A stretch of 64,000 nt of DNA, from NCBI GenBank assembly GCA_963969595.1, contig OZ018408.1, forward strand, positions 32,984,108-33,048,107, given 5' to 3'. The notes beneath the pieces were generated by a model that saw nothing but the letters and a program-made list of their open reading frames with translations, did no database searches and was not told the DNA's origin. Position numbers and translations under genes: made by a program. Source of the stretch: Neckera pumila (lineage: Eukaryota > Streptophyta > Bryopsida > Hypnales > Neckeraceae). This document shows, piece by piece, positions 38,501 through 49,290 of this stretch; position 1 is the first letter of the stretch; each line of letters opens with the position of its first letter.

Positions 38501-41500
38501 ATGTTACCTGAACACCTGAGGTGGATGGACCACCACCACGTGCGCAAATGAGCTCCGCTTGCATCACCTCCAGCTGATGCCTCATTCGTTGCATTTCAGC
38601 AGCCAATGGATCCCGGTTGACCTGCATCACATGTTTTAACAAAGATGAATCAATATTCCAGTTGTATTTATTCACGAGTTGATTACTAATGACTATTATT
38701 CACCAAGCGAGAGATAGGTTGGAATTAAAACCCAAGCGGAGGAATGAATAAATCTGCCATTGAGAAGCTGGAAATTTCACTCTATAGTAAGACTTCAAAA
38801 TAGTTGCGGACAACTACTAAAGAAGATTGAATGGAACAGAGGCTTTTAGATGCTGGACACACCGTGGGTTTATTCTGAATGTTGCGGGCCCGATTGGCAT
38901 ACTTCAGTGTGTTCAGTGCCTCCTCTGCATTTGAGTCAGCTGGACTCACACAAGCTGCAAGAACGACCAGGTCACTAGAAACTGAGAACAGTCCAAGCTC
39001 CACTTCGGACAAAATGCAGAAATTGCTTAGCCATGCAAGTTGACGGGTGTGATAGTTCAAAATGAGACATTTGAGATTTACCTATCATGACAGTCCTGCT
39101 GTTGCCTCCCAAAGAATCCTGAAATCATTGCCGGCTAGATGAGATAAACCCCTAGGTATGATGCATATGTACATTGATTTCGGAACAATTGAAAAAGGTT
39201 ACAATACATGTTTGAGGGCATGGAACGATTGCCATTTCATGGAGACATGCTTTGTATGAGCTTCACTTACCTGTAACAAGCGAGTGAGTTTACTATCACG
39301 GTATGGAACGTGTCCTCCTTCCTTCCTCTTCTTATCATCACCAAGGGCGCTAATCACATTTCCAAGGGCTAAAAGGCCTTTGTTTATGTGAACACCTGCA
39401 CAAAGGCACCATTTATTTTATTGTTGAGAGACAACAAATGTACTGGTGAGTACATTATAAACAAGCAATATTTGTTTTCATGAATTTTACCTAGGGAACT
39501 GACCTGAGTGGTGACAGCATGCGCCTAGAATATACCTTATATAGACTAAAGTTCCCTCCAACTATGCATCAATAGCCCTATTCAGTCGTCATTGAGACCC
39601 TTAATACTTTGAAGTTCACATTATGCATGGAAGGCTAATTCATACGTGCTGAGTTCCCAACGTAGAATTGAGGAGAGTGGAGAAAACGGCCGTATAGTAT
39701 ACGCTTAGGCAATACAAACTGTCGTACAAACCCAGAATATGTCGGCAATTCAAAGTTGATAATAATTGCTTGTATAATCGCATATGGGATTGTGTCATGA
39801 ACGCGTTGTACGCACACAAATCAATACAGAAGAGGATGGATAAAAAGGAACCTTCTTTAAATCGCATGCCATCAGCCCCAGTTCTTTTAGCCCGTTCTGA
39901 ACCAGCCAAATCAACAAGGTGAAGCTTCGCACACAGGTAATCATCACTGCAATCATCTAGCACCCCAATACTGGCCGTTGGTAAGTCCCATTTCCGCCTC
40001 TGCTCGACTGTGATAGTGAAGATTGCGTGAGATGGGCTGAAGCACATCAACAGCGGAAATTTGTAATCAGGTGAATTAGATTAAGAATTTCGAAACTTGC
40101 TACGCTGAGCCGTCAGAAGAACATGAATACAAATAATTTTATCTACACTGAAATAATTCAAACGTGTCACAGAATGCACTCTAAAAGTAAACAGTCACCT
40201 TATGTGAATGTAAGCTCCATTCAATCATTCATCACAAGTGACAATACCACAACTGCTCGTGGAATTCACCTACCTGGAACTCGAATTCATATTGGTGCTT
40301 CCAGTAGCCCGGCAGAGAGCCCTGTTCCAGACAAGAGGCCATTTCATCTAAGGATGTCACTTCGGTCTAGGTTACACCAGCAAGAGTTATTCCGCCATTA
40401 CCAGTCTCCCGGATTTGGATGGTCGCCTTCATAGTTGCACCTGATTTCATTCCTCCACCAAATGCTAGGCCATTTGTTCCATTTAAACTAGGAAACTCCG
40501 CAGAAGGTGGACTAAGGTCCAAAAGATCGTGTACTTCCTCCTTCAGAATCTGTTACATTGGACGATTGACATGAAGGTCTAAAGTTGTCAAAGTCGAGTA
40601 AATTATCTCCCATAGAAGAATCAGATTCATTAATTGTCAGTACCTGATAGCATAATTTTAAAATAATAAAACACTCAGAGTCAGTGACACTGGCACTATG
40701 TGATCAGTAGAGAGTAATCTGTCTTTATCGGTAGAGACTAATCTGTCTTTTGCAAAAGAGACATATTCGATCTATTCAAGTTCATACCTCAATGAAAGAG
40801 ACCCTGAGCTGGAAATCTGAGTTTTCCTTCCGTGTCTCAATTTTCCTGAAAATAGTTTCCATGACCTTCGGAATAACTCCTTCCGAGCTCCCTCCTACGG
40901 TGTAAGCTGTGCCCATCGTGTAGGTTTTCCCTGATCCAGTCTGTAATCCGCATCAACCTTAATCATAATTAAAACTAAGAACAACGCTTGGAAGAGAAAA
41001 CGAAAAATGATCCTTTAGAAGTTAAAAGTGTTTACCATAAGTATGTGTGGTATCAATCATATCGGTAATCTCATTTACAATGTATTAACTTTCGAGGAGC
41101 ATATTCAAATTATCTCTTACATGGAGCATTTCCGGGATCAGGGGAACCTCTAAAATAATTCATAATCGGAAATATTTATGAACATGAAACTTCAAGAGTC
41201 TAATTTCTGTCGAAAATAGACCAGATAGGAATCTCTATAGACGCACTCTCTGCTTCAATACAGCACATCGTTTTCAAAAGAGAAAGTTCGGAAACAATCA
41301 CTGCAGACATAGAAGAGAGTGACTGGATTTACTACCTGTCCATAGGCTAGTACAGTTGCATTGTAACCATGGAAGAGATCGTCTACAAGAGGTGCGACGC
41401 ACCGCTCAAATAATGACGGTAACGGAGTGCCAGTCCTTCCAAAAACATGATCAAATGTGAAAGAGTGACTACCGATTTGCACCTGAAATCTCTCCAAATT

Positions 41501-41832
41501 CACTTGTCAAATGTAGTAGAAAGACAAGGTAGCCTTACCACTAAACACTGCATATAGAGGAATGAAGGAGATCTGAATTTCCACAACTCTGATCGTTTCA
41601 CTTCTACTGAATACAAATAAATCGAAGAAGTCGTAATGAAACACACCTGTGGCTCCCGGGGAACTACGAGAATGCAATCCTTGCATCCTTGAATGCGTTC
41701 TTGTGTGATCAGCGGTCTCACATTGAGCGCCACTTGCATAGCCTGTGTGGCCTCCTTGTCCATGGACATATTCAGGGATCCATCAGATGACCCCGATTCG
41801 TGGCTGTTGATTCCATCCATTGTTTCGCACAT
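32502..41832 (-). CDS. kinesin-4 (KIN4/chromokinesin type) motor protein, 25 exons; motor exon 4 disrupted
   Basis: A plus-end-directed microtubule motor; plant KIN4 proteins act in cell-wall delivery and phragmoplast organisation. The minus-strand gene starts [11 protein letters not shown] at 41832. Exons 1-9 (41832 to 38508) hold the motor: [14 protein letters not shown], the P-loop [14 protein letters not shown] split between exons 2 and 3, [19 protein letters not shown] (switch II), [20 protein letters not shown] and the neck region. Exons 10-23 (38163 to 33652) are coiled coil, with the KIN4-typical [20 protein letters not shown]. Exons 24 and 25 (33365-33493, 32502-33206) give a basic then acidic tail ([20 protein letters not shown]). 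Phases agree at every junction except within exon 4, which has a stop and a frameshift (listed separately). The cysteine-rich (CXC) domain usual after the acidic stretch is missing. The kinesin part is about 1,010 residues before exon 25, the usual family length. Confidence 0.85.
40274..40549 (-). pseudogene. kinesin exon 4 with in-frame stop and frameshift
   Basis: Read in phase from exon 3, this exon gives [12 protein letters not shown] and GGITLAGVT, then a TAG at 40367-40369. After [18 protein letters not shown] the frame is lost near 40308-40313, where one extra base shifts it. The following ATGSTNMNS (start of switch I) is in another frame. Without that base the exon would be 275 bases and end in phase 2, exactly what exon 5 needs. 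The next exon begins so that the invariant switch I SSRSH reads SSPSH. An intron cannot remove the stop without also removing motor residues. Either the gene is dead or the assembly has errors here. Confidence 0.75.
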
Positions 41833-43727
41833 TTGCGCAAAGATTCTGAAACGCGAGGCACTTCCTCAAAAGCTCTTGTAGAATGAATTCGGTTGCTACG
41901 TTGGGGGCGCAGTGTACATCAGCCGCTGTCGCAGGATTAGGTCCACCCTGGAATTGAATCTAAAAATATGTAGACCTACATCTGGCACCCAAAAATTTAC
42001 GAGCGACATCCAATCTAACCAAAGAAAGAGAGGTAAGAACGATGTGTGTCAAGGGAACATTCGCGTGCTATCGCTTGAGTGAGGTTTCGAGAGCCATGAC
42101 CAGCAGTCACCTGCAATCATACGAGTTTTCTTCCCTGTTCACCCTTAAAACCACTGAATACCTTGTCAATGCTGGTCGCCATCACCAGTAGATCTCAGAT
42201 CCTAATCGGTAAATACTAACTCAGTTTGCAGTCGCCTGCTTCAAATCTCCTAATCTTTCATGCACATGAATCTGGAGACTTCTAAAATCCGTAAGAATCC
42301 TTCAGAATGAATCCAGTAACAACTGGAAATCGCGAATTCGCACCGAAAGAAAGCTTTAAGGCAAAGCTACTCCAGTTCAATGCCAAGGCGCGGATTCACT
42401 TGCCGTCCATATCAGGTAGCGCTCACGACTAGGACCAAGCCAGAGAAAATCTCGACGCCAATCGAACTACCCGGCATCTTTTTCGGATTGCCGTTCCTCA
42501 ATCAACGCCACTCACACACAGAAATACCGCAGCCAGCGCGCTCGCACGCCAAATCTTGCAACACGCTTTACAAAACATTCCGGCATTGGTCAACCTCAAG
42601 ATTGAGCTATCACCTGAAACAAAATCAACATTAGATACTTTCTGTTTCAGCTAACTATACGCTAACATCACAGTACTATCTTCATTGTCACAATGCTCCT
42701 CTCTCAAATCAATCACGCGCGCTTGCGCACAAAATCTTGCAACAAGAAAATGAACATTCACAAACCATACCGGCATTGGCCAGCCACAAGATTCACAATC
42801 ACCTAAACCAAAATCAAAATCGTCTACACAAAATAGTGAAATTAGGCTGCCCCACACTAATTTCTCATATCTAACACTTTCAGACATAGTCAACTATAGT
42901 CTGGGGCAACTTAATTTCACTATTCTGTGTACATTCTCTTTCAGTTGAACAACAGACACAATTCTCATAATCCTCCCAATCACGCAGGCAAACGCACAAC
43001 CAAAACAGAAAATTCTCTTCAATCTTCACGCCTAAAACAAAAACAACATCAACTACAATCTCGTTGAACTAACTGTGCGCAAAAAGCGGAGACACAATCC
43101 ACATTTATCACAATCCTCTCCCACGCTCAAACAAACTCGCTTCATTCTTCAGTACAAAGCCCTGGAAGACGACCAGCTCACCAATCCGACGACGCCGCTA
43201 ACAAATCCACCTCCAGCCTCAAAAAACTGGGATAACGAGATCTACAAGGAATTATTACAATGATCACAGCGAATTAATACCTGCTCCTCCCGCATTCAGA
43301 CTCTGTTCGGGCTCCAAAACAAAAGCAACGCGACGGTAGTCGCAGGTCTTCAGAATGAAGAAGCGCAAAATCTCAGGCAGGCTTGGCCAGGAGATTAAAA
43401 TTGTACTAATGCGGAATGCAATTGCTCAAATCGACGGCGACTCTTGCGCAGTTTCTCCTCCCAGAATGGCTTCTTTGTTTACTGGCAGAGGCAGCCGAGT
43501 GCCTGCGGGAGTGAAGGTCGTGGACATGACGGCGTCACAATCCACATTTAACGACTCCGGGAGCCCGTGGGCGGGTGGGCGGCACGGGTGCCTATGCCCG
43601 CGTTCAACGACTGTTTACCGGGCTCCAACTTCGTCCATTGTCCAAAATCCACCAATTCATGATCTTAGAGGGCGAGATTTTTTATTAATTTGGCAATTTA
43701 GCAAGTGTAAGTTGCAGTCTTTGTGAA
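41833..43727. other. kinesin 5' leader, promoter region and intergenic DNA
   Basis: The kinesin 5' untranslated region and promoter should lie here. A moderately GC-rich block at about 43300-43650 could be the transcription start area. The plus-strand frame at 43355-43726 has no family resemblance. One MITE interrupts the region (42827-42929). Confidence 0.4.
42827..42929. mobile_element. TA-flanked MITE, Tc1/mariner-like, copy 2
   Basis: A 103-bp relative of the element at 3685-3927, with the same inverted ends (CACAAAATAGTGAAATTAGG, then GCCCCA) and TA on both sides (42825-42826, 42930-42931). The next ~30 bases inside the left end also match the first copy in inverted orientation, so this is a deletion derivative of the same family. 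Confidence 0.75.
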
Positions 43728-44388
43728 CAGTGATAGCGCGTGAGTGTCTGAGTGCAGAGACATGAGCCTGCAAGCCTTGAATCTAGTTATAGATATGTAT
43801 CTATAGCCATTCGAAGGTGTTTAAGGAGTATAATATATGTACCTATAATATAGGTGCACCATAACATGAAAAGATTTTATAATGCAGGTAAGGTAGAACC
43901 ACCCATACCCGATCACGTAAGGGATTTTGGAATAGATGATGAGTGAAATGAGTGATGAAAATTTTTCCCCATGTAGGAAGATAAGCAAATATTGGGACTA
44001 AAAATTTCCGTAATTTTATTCTCCAAACTGGAATTACTGTGAATTTTGGGAGCCAAAAAGTGTTTTGAATGCAAAGCCAATCACTAGAGTCTTCCAATTC
44101 CGATCATTCAAAAACTAGTTTCATACTTCTTTTTTCCTTGCTATTTTGCATACTTTAGAACATATATCATGATCTTATTGGTCCCAACTTTAAAAAAGAG
44201 TGAAAAAGCTGTTCTAAGCTATGATTACAAATAGGGGCACCTCTAGGTTGGGAATTTATCCCTGATTGGGAACATGTGATTCTATCTTATATTTAATATT
44301 AATAGACAACTATAACCATAGAAGATGTCTATAATATAGATTCCTAGACTCATGAGCTCATAGATTCTACACTCACATGCTAGCACTC
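43728..44388. mobile_element. hAT-like MITE, about 660 bp
   Basis: The left end CAGTGATAGCGCGTGAGTG and the right end (reverse complement GAGTGCTAGCATGTGAGTG) are similar, and both are followed by CATGAGC-type subterminal motifs. The ends resemble the elements at 22708-22985 and 16123-20496. No target duplication could be confirmed and there is no coding sequence. Confidence 0.5.
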
Positions 44389-44469
44389 CCACCCAACCTT
44401 TATTTGGATAGTAAAGCTCATTACATATATATGTTTGTAGAATGTGCATAAAACTTTATTTGTTTTACA

Positions 44470-44760
44470 CCCCTAAAGGACCAACATGTGATTTTTGTCT
44501 ACATAGAAATTTTGGGCAAGTACGTGTGATTAGAGATTTCCATATTTTTGGCTCAAATTTTAACAGAAGGTGAGGATAAGGAATATCTTTCATATGCACT
44601 AACCGTAGGATCTTGTAGTTTGGTAACTTGAGAACATATTGAAAAAATTTCAGAAATTTCCACTTAATGGATTGCAAGATATAAGCATTCAAATTCAAAT
44701 CAATTTTTCTTCCCCTACAAAAAATAGGGCAATTGCACTCACAAGCTCACTTTTCTATGA
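44470..44760. mobile_element. rearranged member of the CCCCTAAAG-end family
   Basis: The first ~130 bases (CCCCTAAAGGACCAACATG onward) match the left end of the elements at 52280 and 55826. It then switches, at ACCGTAGGATCTTG near 44601, into the reverse complement of the right half of those elements as far as the AAGCTCACTTTTC block. So it is a left end joined to an inverted right part. Its far end is not clear. Confidence 0.65.
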
Positions 44761-44799
44761 AAAATGTCCAAATTTTGAATATTGACATAGATAGGGTTC

Positions 44800-46288
44800 C
44801 TCTTTCAACATTTTATGAATGGACATGCGATTCTTTTGTCTCCATAACTTTTTTGGGTTTGCATGAACAAAGAAAAAAAGAAAACTTTGGTCATTGTAGT
44901 CGTAGAATCTATAGATAATCTGTTCATAGTAGTAAATTTTGGTAAAGTCCTTTCATTTTCATAAATCTATAGTATTTGAGGAGTTAATATGTTGATATTA
45001 CCGGTTATCAATGGATTTACTAGAGGAGGTTATCAATGGATGAATATTTTGGAATGAATGGGTTGCAACTATTGATGCGGTTACTCAACCAACCGGCTGA
45101 AGAGGGAAAAGGAAACAATTGAAAAGGGCAGGCCCCAGTCTGGAAGAGTGTCCAGAGCTCGTGCGGGTGGAGGCCGGCAGTGTGTGAGGATCGATAGTTT
45201 GTGAGCATGCATGTATATTTGTGCTGTGGTTGGTGAGTGTTGGATTGTTCTATAGTGCTTGTGTCATTGGTGGTTGGGCTGGATCGATTGATATTACGGA
45301 GTGGAGTTGTGTAGGGAATGAGGAACAATTGTAAATCCAGAAATGAAATATAATGTTGAATTGAAGGCAATGGTGTATCATTGTGATGGTTTACCTGGAT
45401 TCAATTGGTGTTTTCTTGTATGTTTGATTTTATGTGATTGAATCTATTGATGTTGATGTGTGGTGGAGTTCTATAGTCTGTGAGTTTTTGTGGTTGTTGG
45501 AAGTTGTTGGAATGAAGATAAATCAATTGTGTTGTGAATGTGTTCTGGATTGAGACATTGAGTGTTAGATCTATAGGTTCAGATTTTAGAGGAATGGTCC
45601 AATGAGTGCTTAGAAATTAATGTTGAACAATGATCAATTTTAATTGTGTTATCAATTGTGAATGAACTGAGAATGTAAGGATGAGTGAATTCCATAGAAA
45701 TAGAGGCAAATGTAAATTTTGTTGTGAAGATAATTATCCAAAGCAATTGTGTAAAGAATTTGTAGTCCAAACCAAAAAGCAATTGGAACCGGAGCATAAA
45801 GAAGTAAATTAAAGTGACCAAATCTCTATAGAAGCTGACAAGACTATAGTGGAGAACGGAATTGGAATTCAAGCTAACAAATGAGAAGCAATAGATCTTG
45901 GAGGGTGAAAAAGGAAACCAGATTTGAGATCATAAAGAGTGACTTAACAATTGATGTGATAAGTTCATTAACCTTGGATTTTAAATATAATAAACATGAA
46001 TTATTATCTATTGATTTATGGTATTAGGCCAAGTATTCCCTTTACCCTTAATTGTGCACAACTTGGGTTGATTAGACTCCCTTAGGAATTATCCATAGCA
46101 CATCCAAACCTCCCCGCGAACGAACTTTAAACTATAGAATTTAGCAATATTAGTTTATGGTAAATTCTTATCTACAGTCATACCCAACCTACATAAATTA
46201 AGAGTCTAGTGGTTTCATAAGAGGAGTTTTGGGGCCTCCAAAAGATTGTTTCAGGGTTGTTCCCCTTGCTAGGAACAAGTGCCTTGCT
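44800..46288. other. AT-rich intergenic DNA; no gene seen
   Basis: No gene is recognised. Minus-strand frames at 45020-45370 and 45579-45872 match no family. A sequence resembling a Copia primer-binding site (TGGTATTAGGCC near 46019) occurs but has no matching LTR before it. Confidence 0.4.
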
Positions 46289-47064
46289 GTTAGAATATTA
46301 TAATAATAATTAAATAATTAAAATTTTAAAAATAATTATTAAATCATGAAAATTTTATTTTAGAAAAAAAAATATAACATTAATTATTTAATAATATTTG
46401 ACGTAATAGTCTCTCAGCCACGTCAAATTGGAACTCCTATAGTTTGGGAACTCACGGTCTTCCAGGGTTTTTAAAAATCCTCTAATGTGTTGACTCAAGT
46501 TGCTATTGCAACATCCACATACTATTATTTTTTGGAAATTTTGAATCTTCATGACCATTTTTTGGAATTTTAAGACCTCATGATTGTTTTGCCCTCCTTT
46601 TGTCTTCCCTTTTACTAACACAACATATACTAGGTCACTAGTAGTATAAACTAATATACTTCCTTAACATCCCTCATGAACTTTGAAATATGTTATTTGA
46701 ATTGTTCCCCAAAATGTTATTTTAGTCGAATTTGAAAAAGTTTTTGGAAGTTTTTTTTCTTTGCAGGACGTAAAATTGTCCATTTGAAATGGGCCCATGA
46801 TGTGGCATGATGTCACATCTATCTCACTTTGCTTCAAAAGACATTCATGATTTGTGTTTAGAATTGCAAAGATAATTCTTTATATACATATAGGGTTGTA
46901 AGAGGGTTTACAAACAACGTGGGTTATGTAAATTAGTTCCTAGTTAAACAAAGACCCAAAAACCCTAACCCGCCGCCCTATGAAGGACGTCGTGCCCTGC
47001 ATTTTTGTGCCTAGCTACTCGTGCGCTTGGTTGGGTGCCGTCCTGACAGCCCGTATTTCTAACA
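46289..47064. mobile_element. Copia-type LTR, 776 bp, without an internal region
   Basis: It begins TGTTAGAATATTATAATA and ends TATTTCTAACA, the TG...CA ends of a long terminal repeat with an 8-bp perfect inverted terminus (TGTTAGAA/TTCTAACA). A TATA-like TTATATACATATAGG lies near 46880. AATTGGTCCCACAAAGGATG follows the right end, where a primer-binding site would be. No second LTR, gag or pol is seen and the 5-bp flanks do not match. It is a stranded LTR, not a clean solo LTR. Confidence 0.7.
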
Positions 47065-47112
47065 ATTGGTCCCACAAAGGATGGGAGGATTTAACATCTT
47101 GCCTAAAAAATG

Positions 47113-49290
47113 GTTTGCAATTGGGAAGGCACACTTTTGGAAAGTATATAAGCTGAGATATAAGCTAATATTAATGTGTCCTGCGCCATTGATACAACCA
47201 AAACAAAAGAAAAAGTAATTTTTTTAATTTTAATACACTCAAAAGACAATGCACACAAAAGACTCTTGTTGAAGATTTATAGTCTGGAACATAATCAAAG
47301 AATTTCTATAAAGTTGCCATAATTCAATTTTAGTAATAAATATTGACTTTATAAATTTAACGTTTGCAGTTGGGAAGGCACACTTTTGGAAAGTATATAA
47401 GCTGAGATATAAGCTAATATTAGTGTGCCCTATGCCATTGCCACAACCAAAACAAAGGAAAAGTAACTTTTTTAATTTTAATGCACTCAAAAGACAGTGC
47501 ACTTTGGACCTCTAGTATATTTACAAGCCGGACGAAACCATCATATATGTCAACCTCCTTTGAGGTTGTGAGAGAGGAAAATCTCCGTGAGACAACTCCA
47601 ATGGTTGCTCTGGATATGTGTCTAGGTAGAGAGAGGTGCTGGAAGTCTGGCCTTAATATCCCAGTGTTGAATCCACTACATTGTTACAATATTAGTGGGA
47701 TTGGGTCTTCTAATGCAGCAAAGATTCCGAGCCACTCTCCGTCTTGAGTGAGATCGTATTGTCTAGTTAGCATTACCATCCAATCATTGGGTATATTGGC
47801 TATGAGATAGGTCTACTTGAGTTGTTCATTGTCTTGTAGTAAAAATGACATTGCGACCTCTTCCCATGGTTTGAAGTCTCAAGTGCTTGTATCCCATAGG
47901 TTGGCAATTGTTCTCAAGCCATTCCTTGCCAATTCTCTAGCTCTATTTAATGAGAAGTTGAAATTAGAACCTATGTACGTGGTGGACCATTAGAGGTTGA
48001 TAGTGAGCACCTCGTCCGAGTTGGATGATGGGGAAGGTTCAATATAAGTAGTAAGTCGCCTCCATGCTGCTGTAACTCTATTCCAGGTTCTGGATCCACG
48101 AGTCACAGATGGGTTGTTTACCATGAGCCAAGCTTCTAATGGGAACCAATAGCTACATTGTGGATTGAGCTTCATTCTATTGATCCTATACCTGAGAAGT
48201 GTTTTCAAGTTTGATGTACTTGGTTCAATTGCATATACAATCTATTTGGCTAATATGCTATAAGAGAAATCTCGGGGTCAAGAAGTTTTAGTCCGCCGAC
48301 CTCTTTGGATAGAGAGCAGTCATCTCAATTGACTCATGTACAGGATCTGTGCTCCATCTTGCTCCATAGATAATTACGGAGGCTCTCTCGAATTGATCGT
48401 ATAGCTTAGAGCGAGCCACTCTAAATGGCAATGAAGTAGTATAAGATAGATAGTAAGATAAAGTTGACCACTGTGGCCTGGCTTGCAAGAGAGAGTCGTT
48501 GGAGAGTCCAATAGGTCAGGTTGGTTATGGGTCCACATTCCTGCTTTAGCCCAACTCAGTGCATCTTTGAATCGACGATCCCCTGAAGGTTCCATAGTAT
48601 CAAAATCATTTGGTCTCTCCTTCAAGGCTCCTCCCCATGGCTGTTATGGATTGCTCGCAATAACAAGGTGTTCTCACAAACCCAGTGGCCTTTGGACTTT
48701 GTTCAACAGGCCCTTTGGAACTCATTACTTGACTCAGGACGGACTGCGTTCCTTAAAGCTCATAGTGCTGCCAAACTTTGATGGCATCAATCGGATTCCA
48801 TTTGGCTTAAGTTTGACCTAGTTTGGACTTAGTCCCCGGTGCTTGCCACTTGTGTAGGCAATTTGATTAGTTGGGACAAGGAGGGCCCCCTCCCTTGTTT
48901 ATTTGCTTAGGCCTTTTCTTTTCTGTTGCTTGCTTTCTTTTTAGCTTGCTTTCTCTTCATTGTCCAGCCTTTTGGCTTGGCCATTTTGTACTTGGTGGTT
49001 TTTTTAATGCAATGGGTTTCCCATTTGTTCAACAAAAAAAACAAAAAAAGACAATGCACTCAAAAGACTCTTGTTGAAGATTTGTGGTCTAAAAAATAAT
49101 CAAAGAATAATTTCTACAAAGTTGCCATAATTCAATTTTAGCAACAAAGATTGACTTTATAAATTTAACATTCTGTCTAAAAGAAGGTTTGTAGTTGGGA
49201 AAGCACACTTTTGGAAAGTATATAAGCTGAACAAAGTAATTTTTTGGGAAAAAGTAATTTTTTTAATTTTTTAATTCATATAAAAAACTC
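47113..49290. repeat. about 250-bp tandem repeat, roughly 2.5 copies, split by a LINE
   Basis: Unit starts (GTTTGCARTTGGGAAGGCAC) lie at 47113 and 47362, with a third at 49187 after the LINE insert. Removing the LINE gives units of about 249 and 252 bp. Within each unit the order is CACACTTTTGGAAAGTATAT, GCCATTG with CAACCAAAAC, then AAAAGACTCTTGTTGAAG. Part of the same unit recurs near 53610 and 55395, so it also exists as a dispersed repeat. Confidence 0.8.
47496..49052. mobile_element. LINE retrotransposon, 5'-truncated with a twin-primed inversion
   Basis: The insert is flanked by a perfect 16-bp target duplication AATGCACTCAAAAGAC (47480-47495 and 49053-49068) and ends on the right in an A-rich tail (aacaaaaaaaacaaaaaaag). 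The right part (about 48490-49052) reads on the plus strand and encodes the C-terminal zf-RVT end of a plant LINE (PWLLWIARNNKVFSQTQWPL). The left part (about 47500-48490) reads on the minus strand and encodes the region just upstream, the end of the reverse transcriptase (QWSTLSYYLSYTTSLPFRVA, then IYGARWSTDPVHES). This inverted 5' half is the mark of twin priming. Frames are broken, so it is dead. Confidence 0.85.

Noticed and set aside
43355..43726. 123-codon plus-strand frame upstream of the kinesin
   Set aside because: No family resemblance; it fits better as the GC-richer promoter or leader region of the kinesin gene.
46015..46035. Primer-binding site of a Copia element (TGGTATTAGGCC)
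   Set aside because: No LTR end (CA) directly before it and no gag or pol after it.
47990..48625. Minus-strand frames as independent genes
   Set aside because: They are pieces of the inverted half of a LINE bounded by a target-site duplication.
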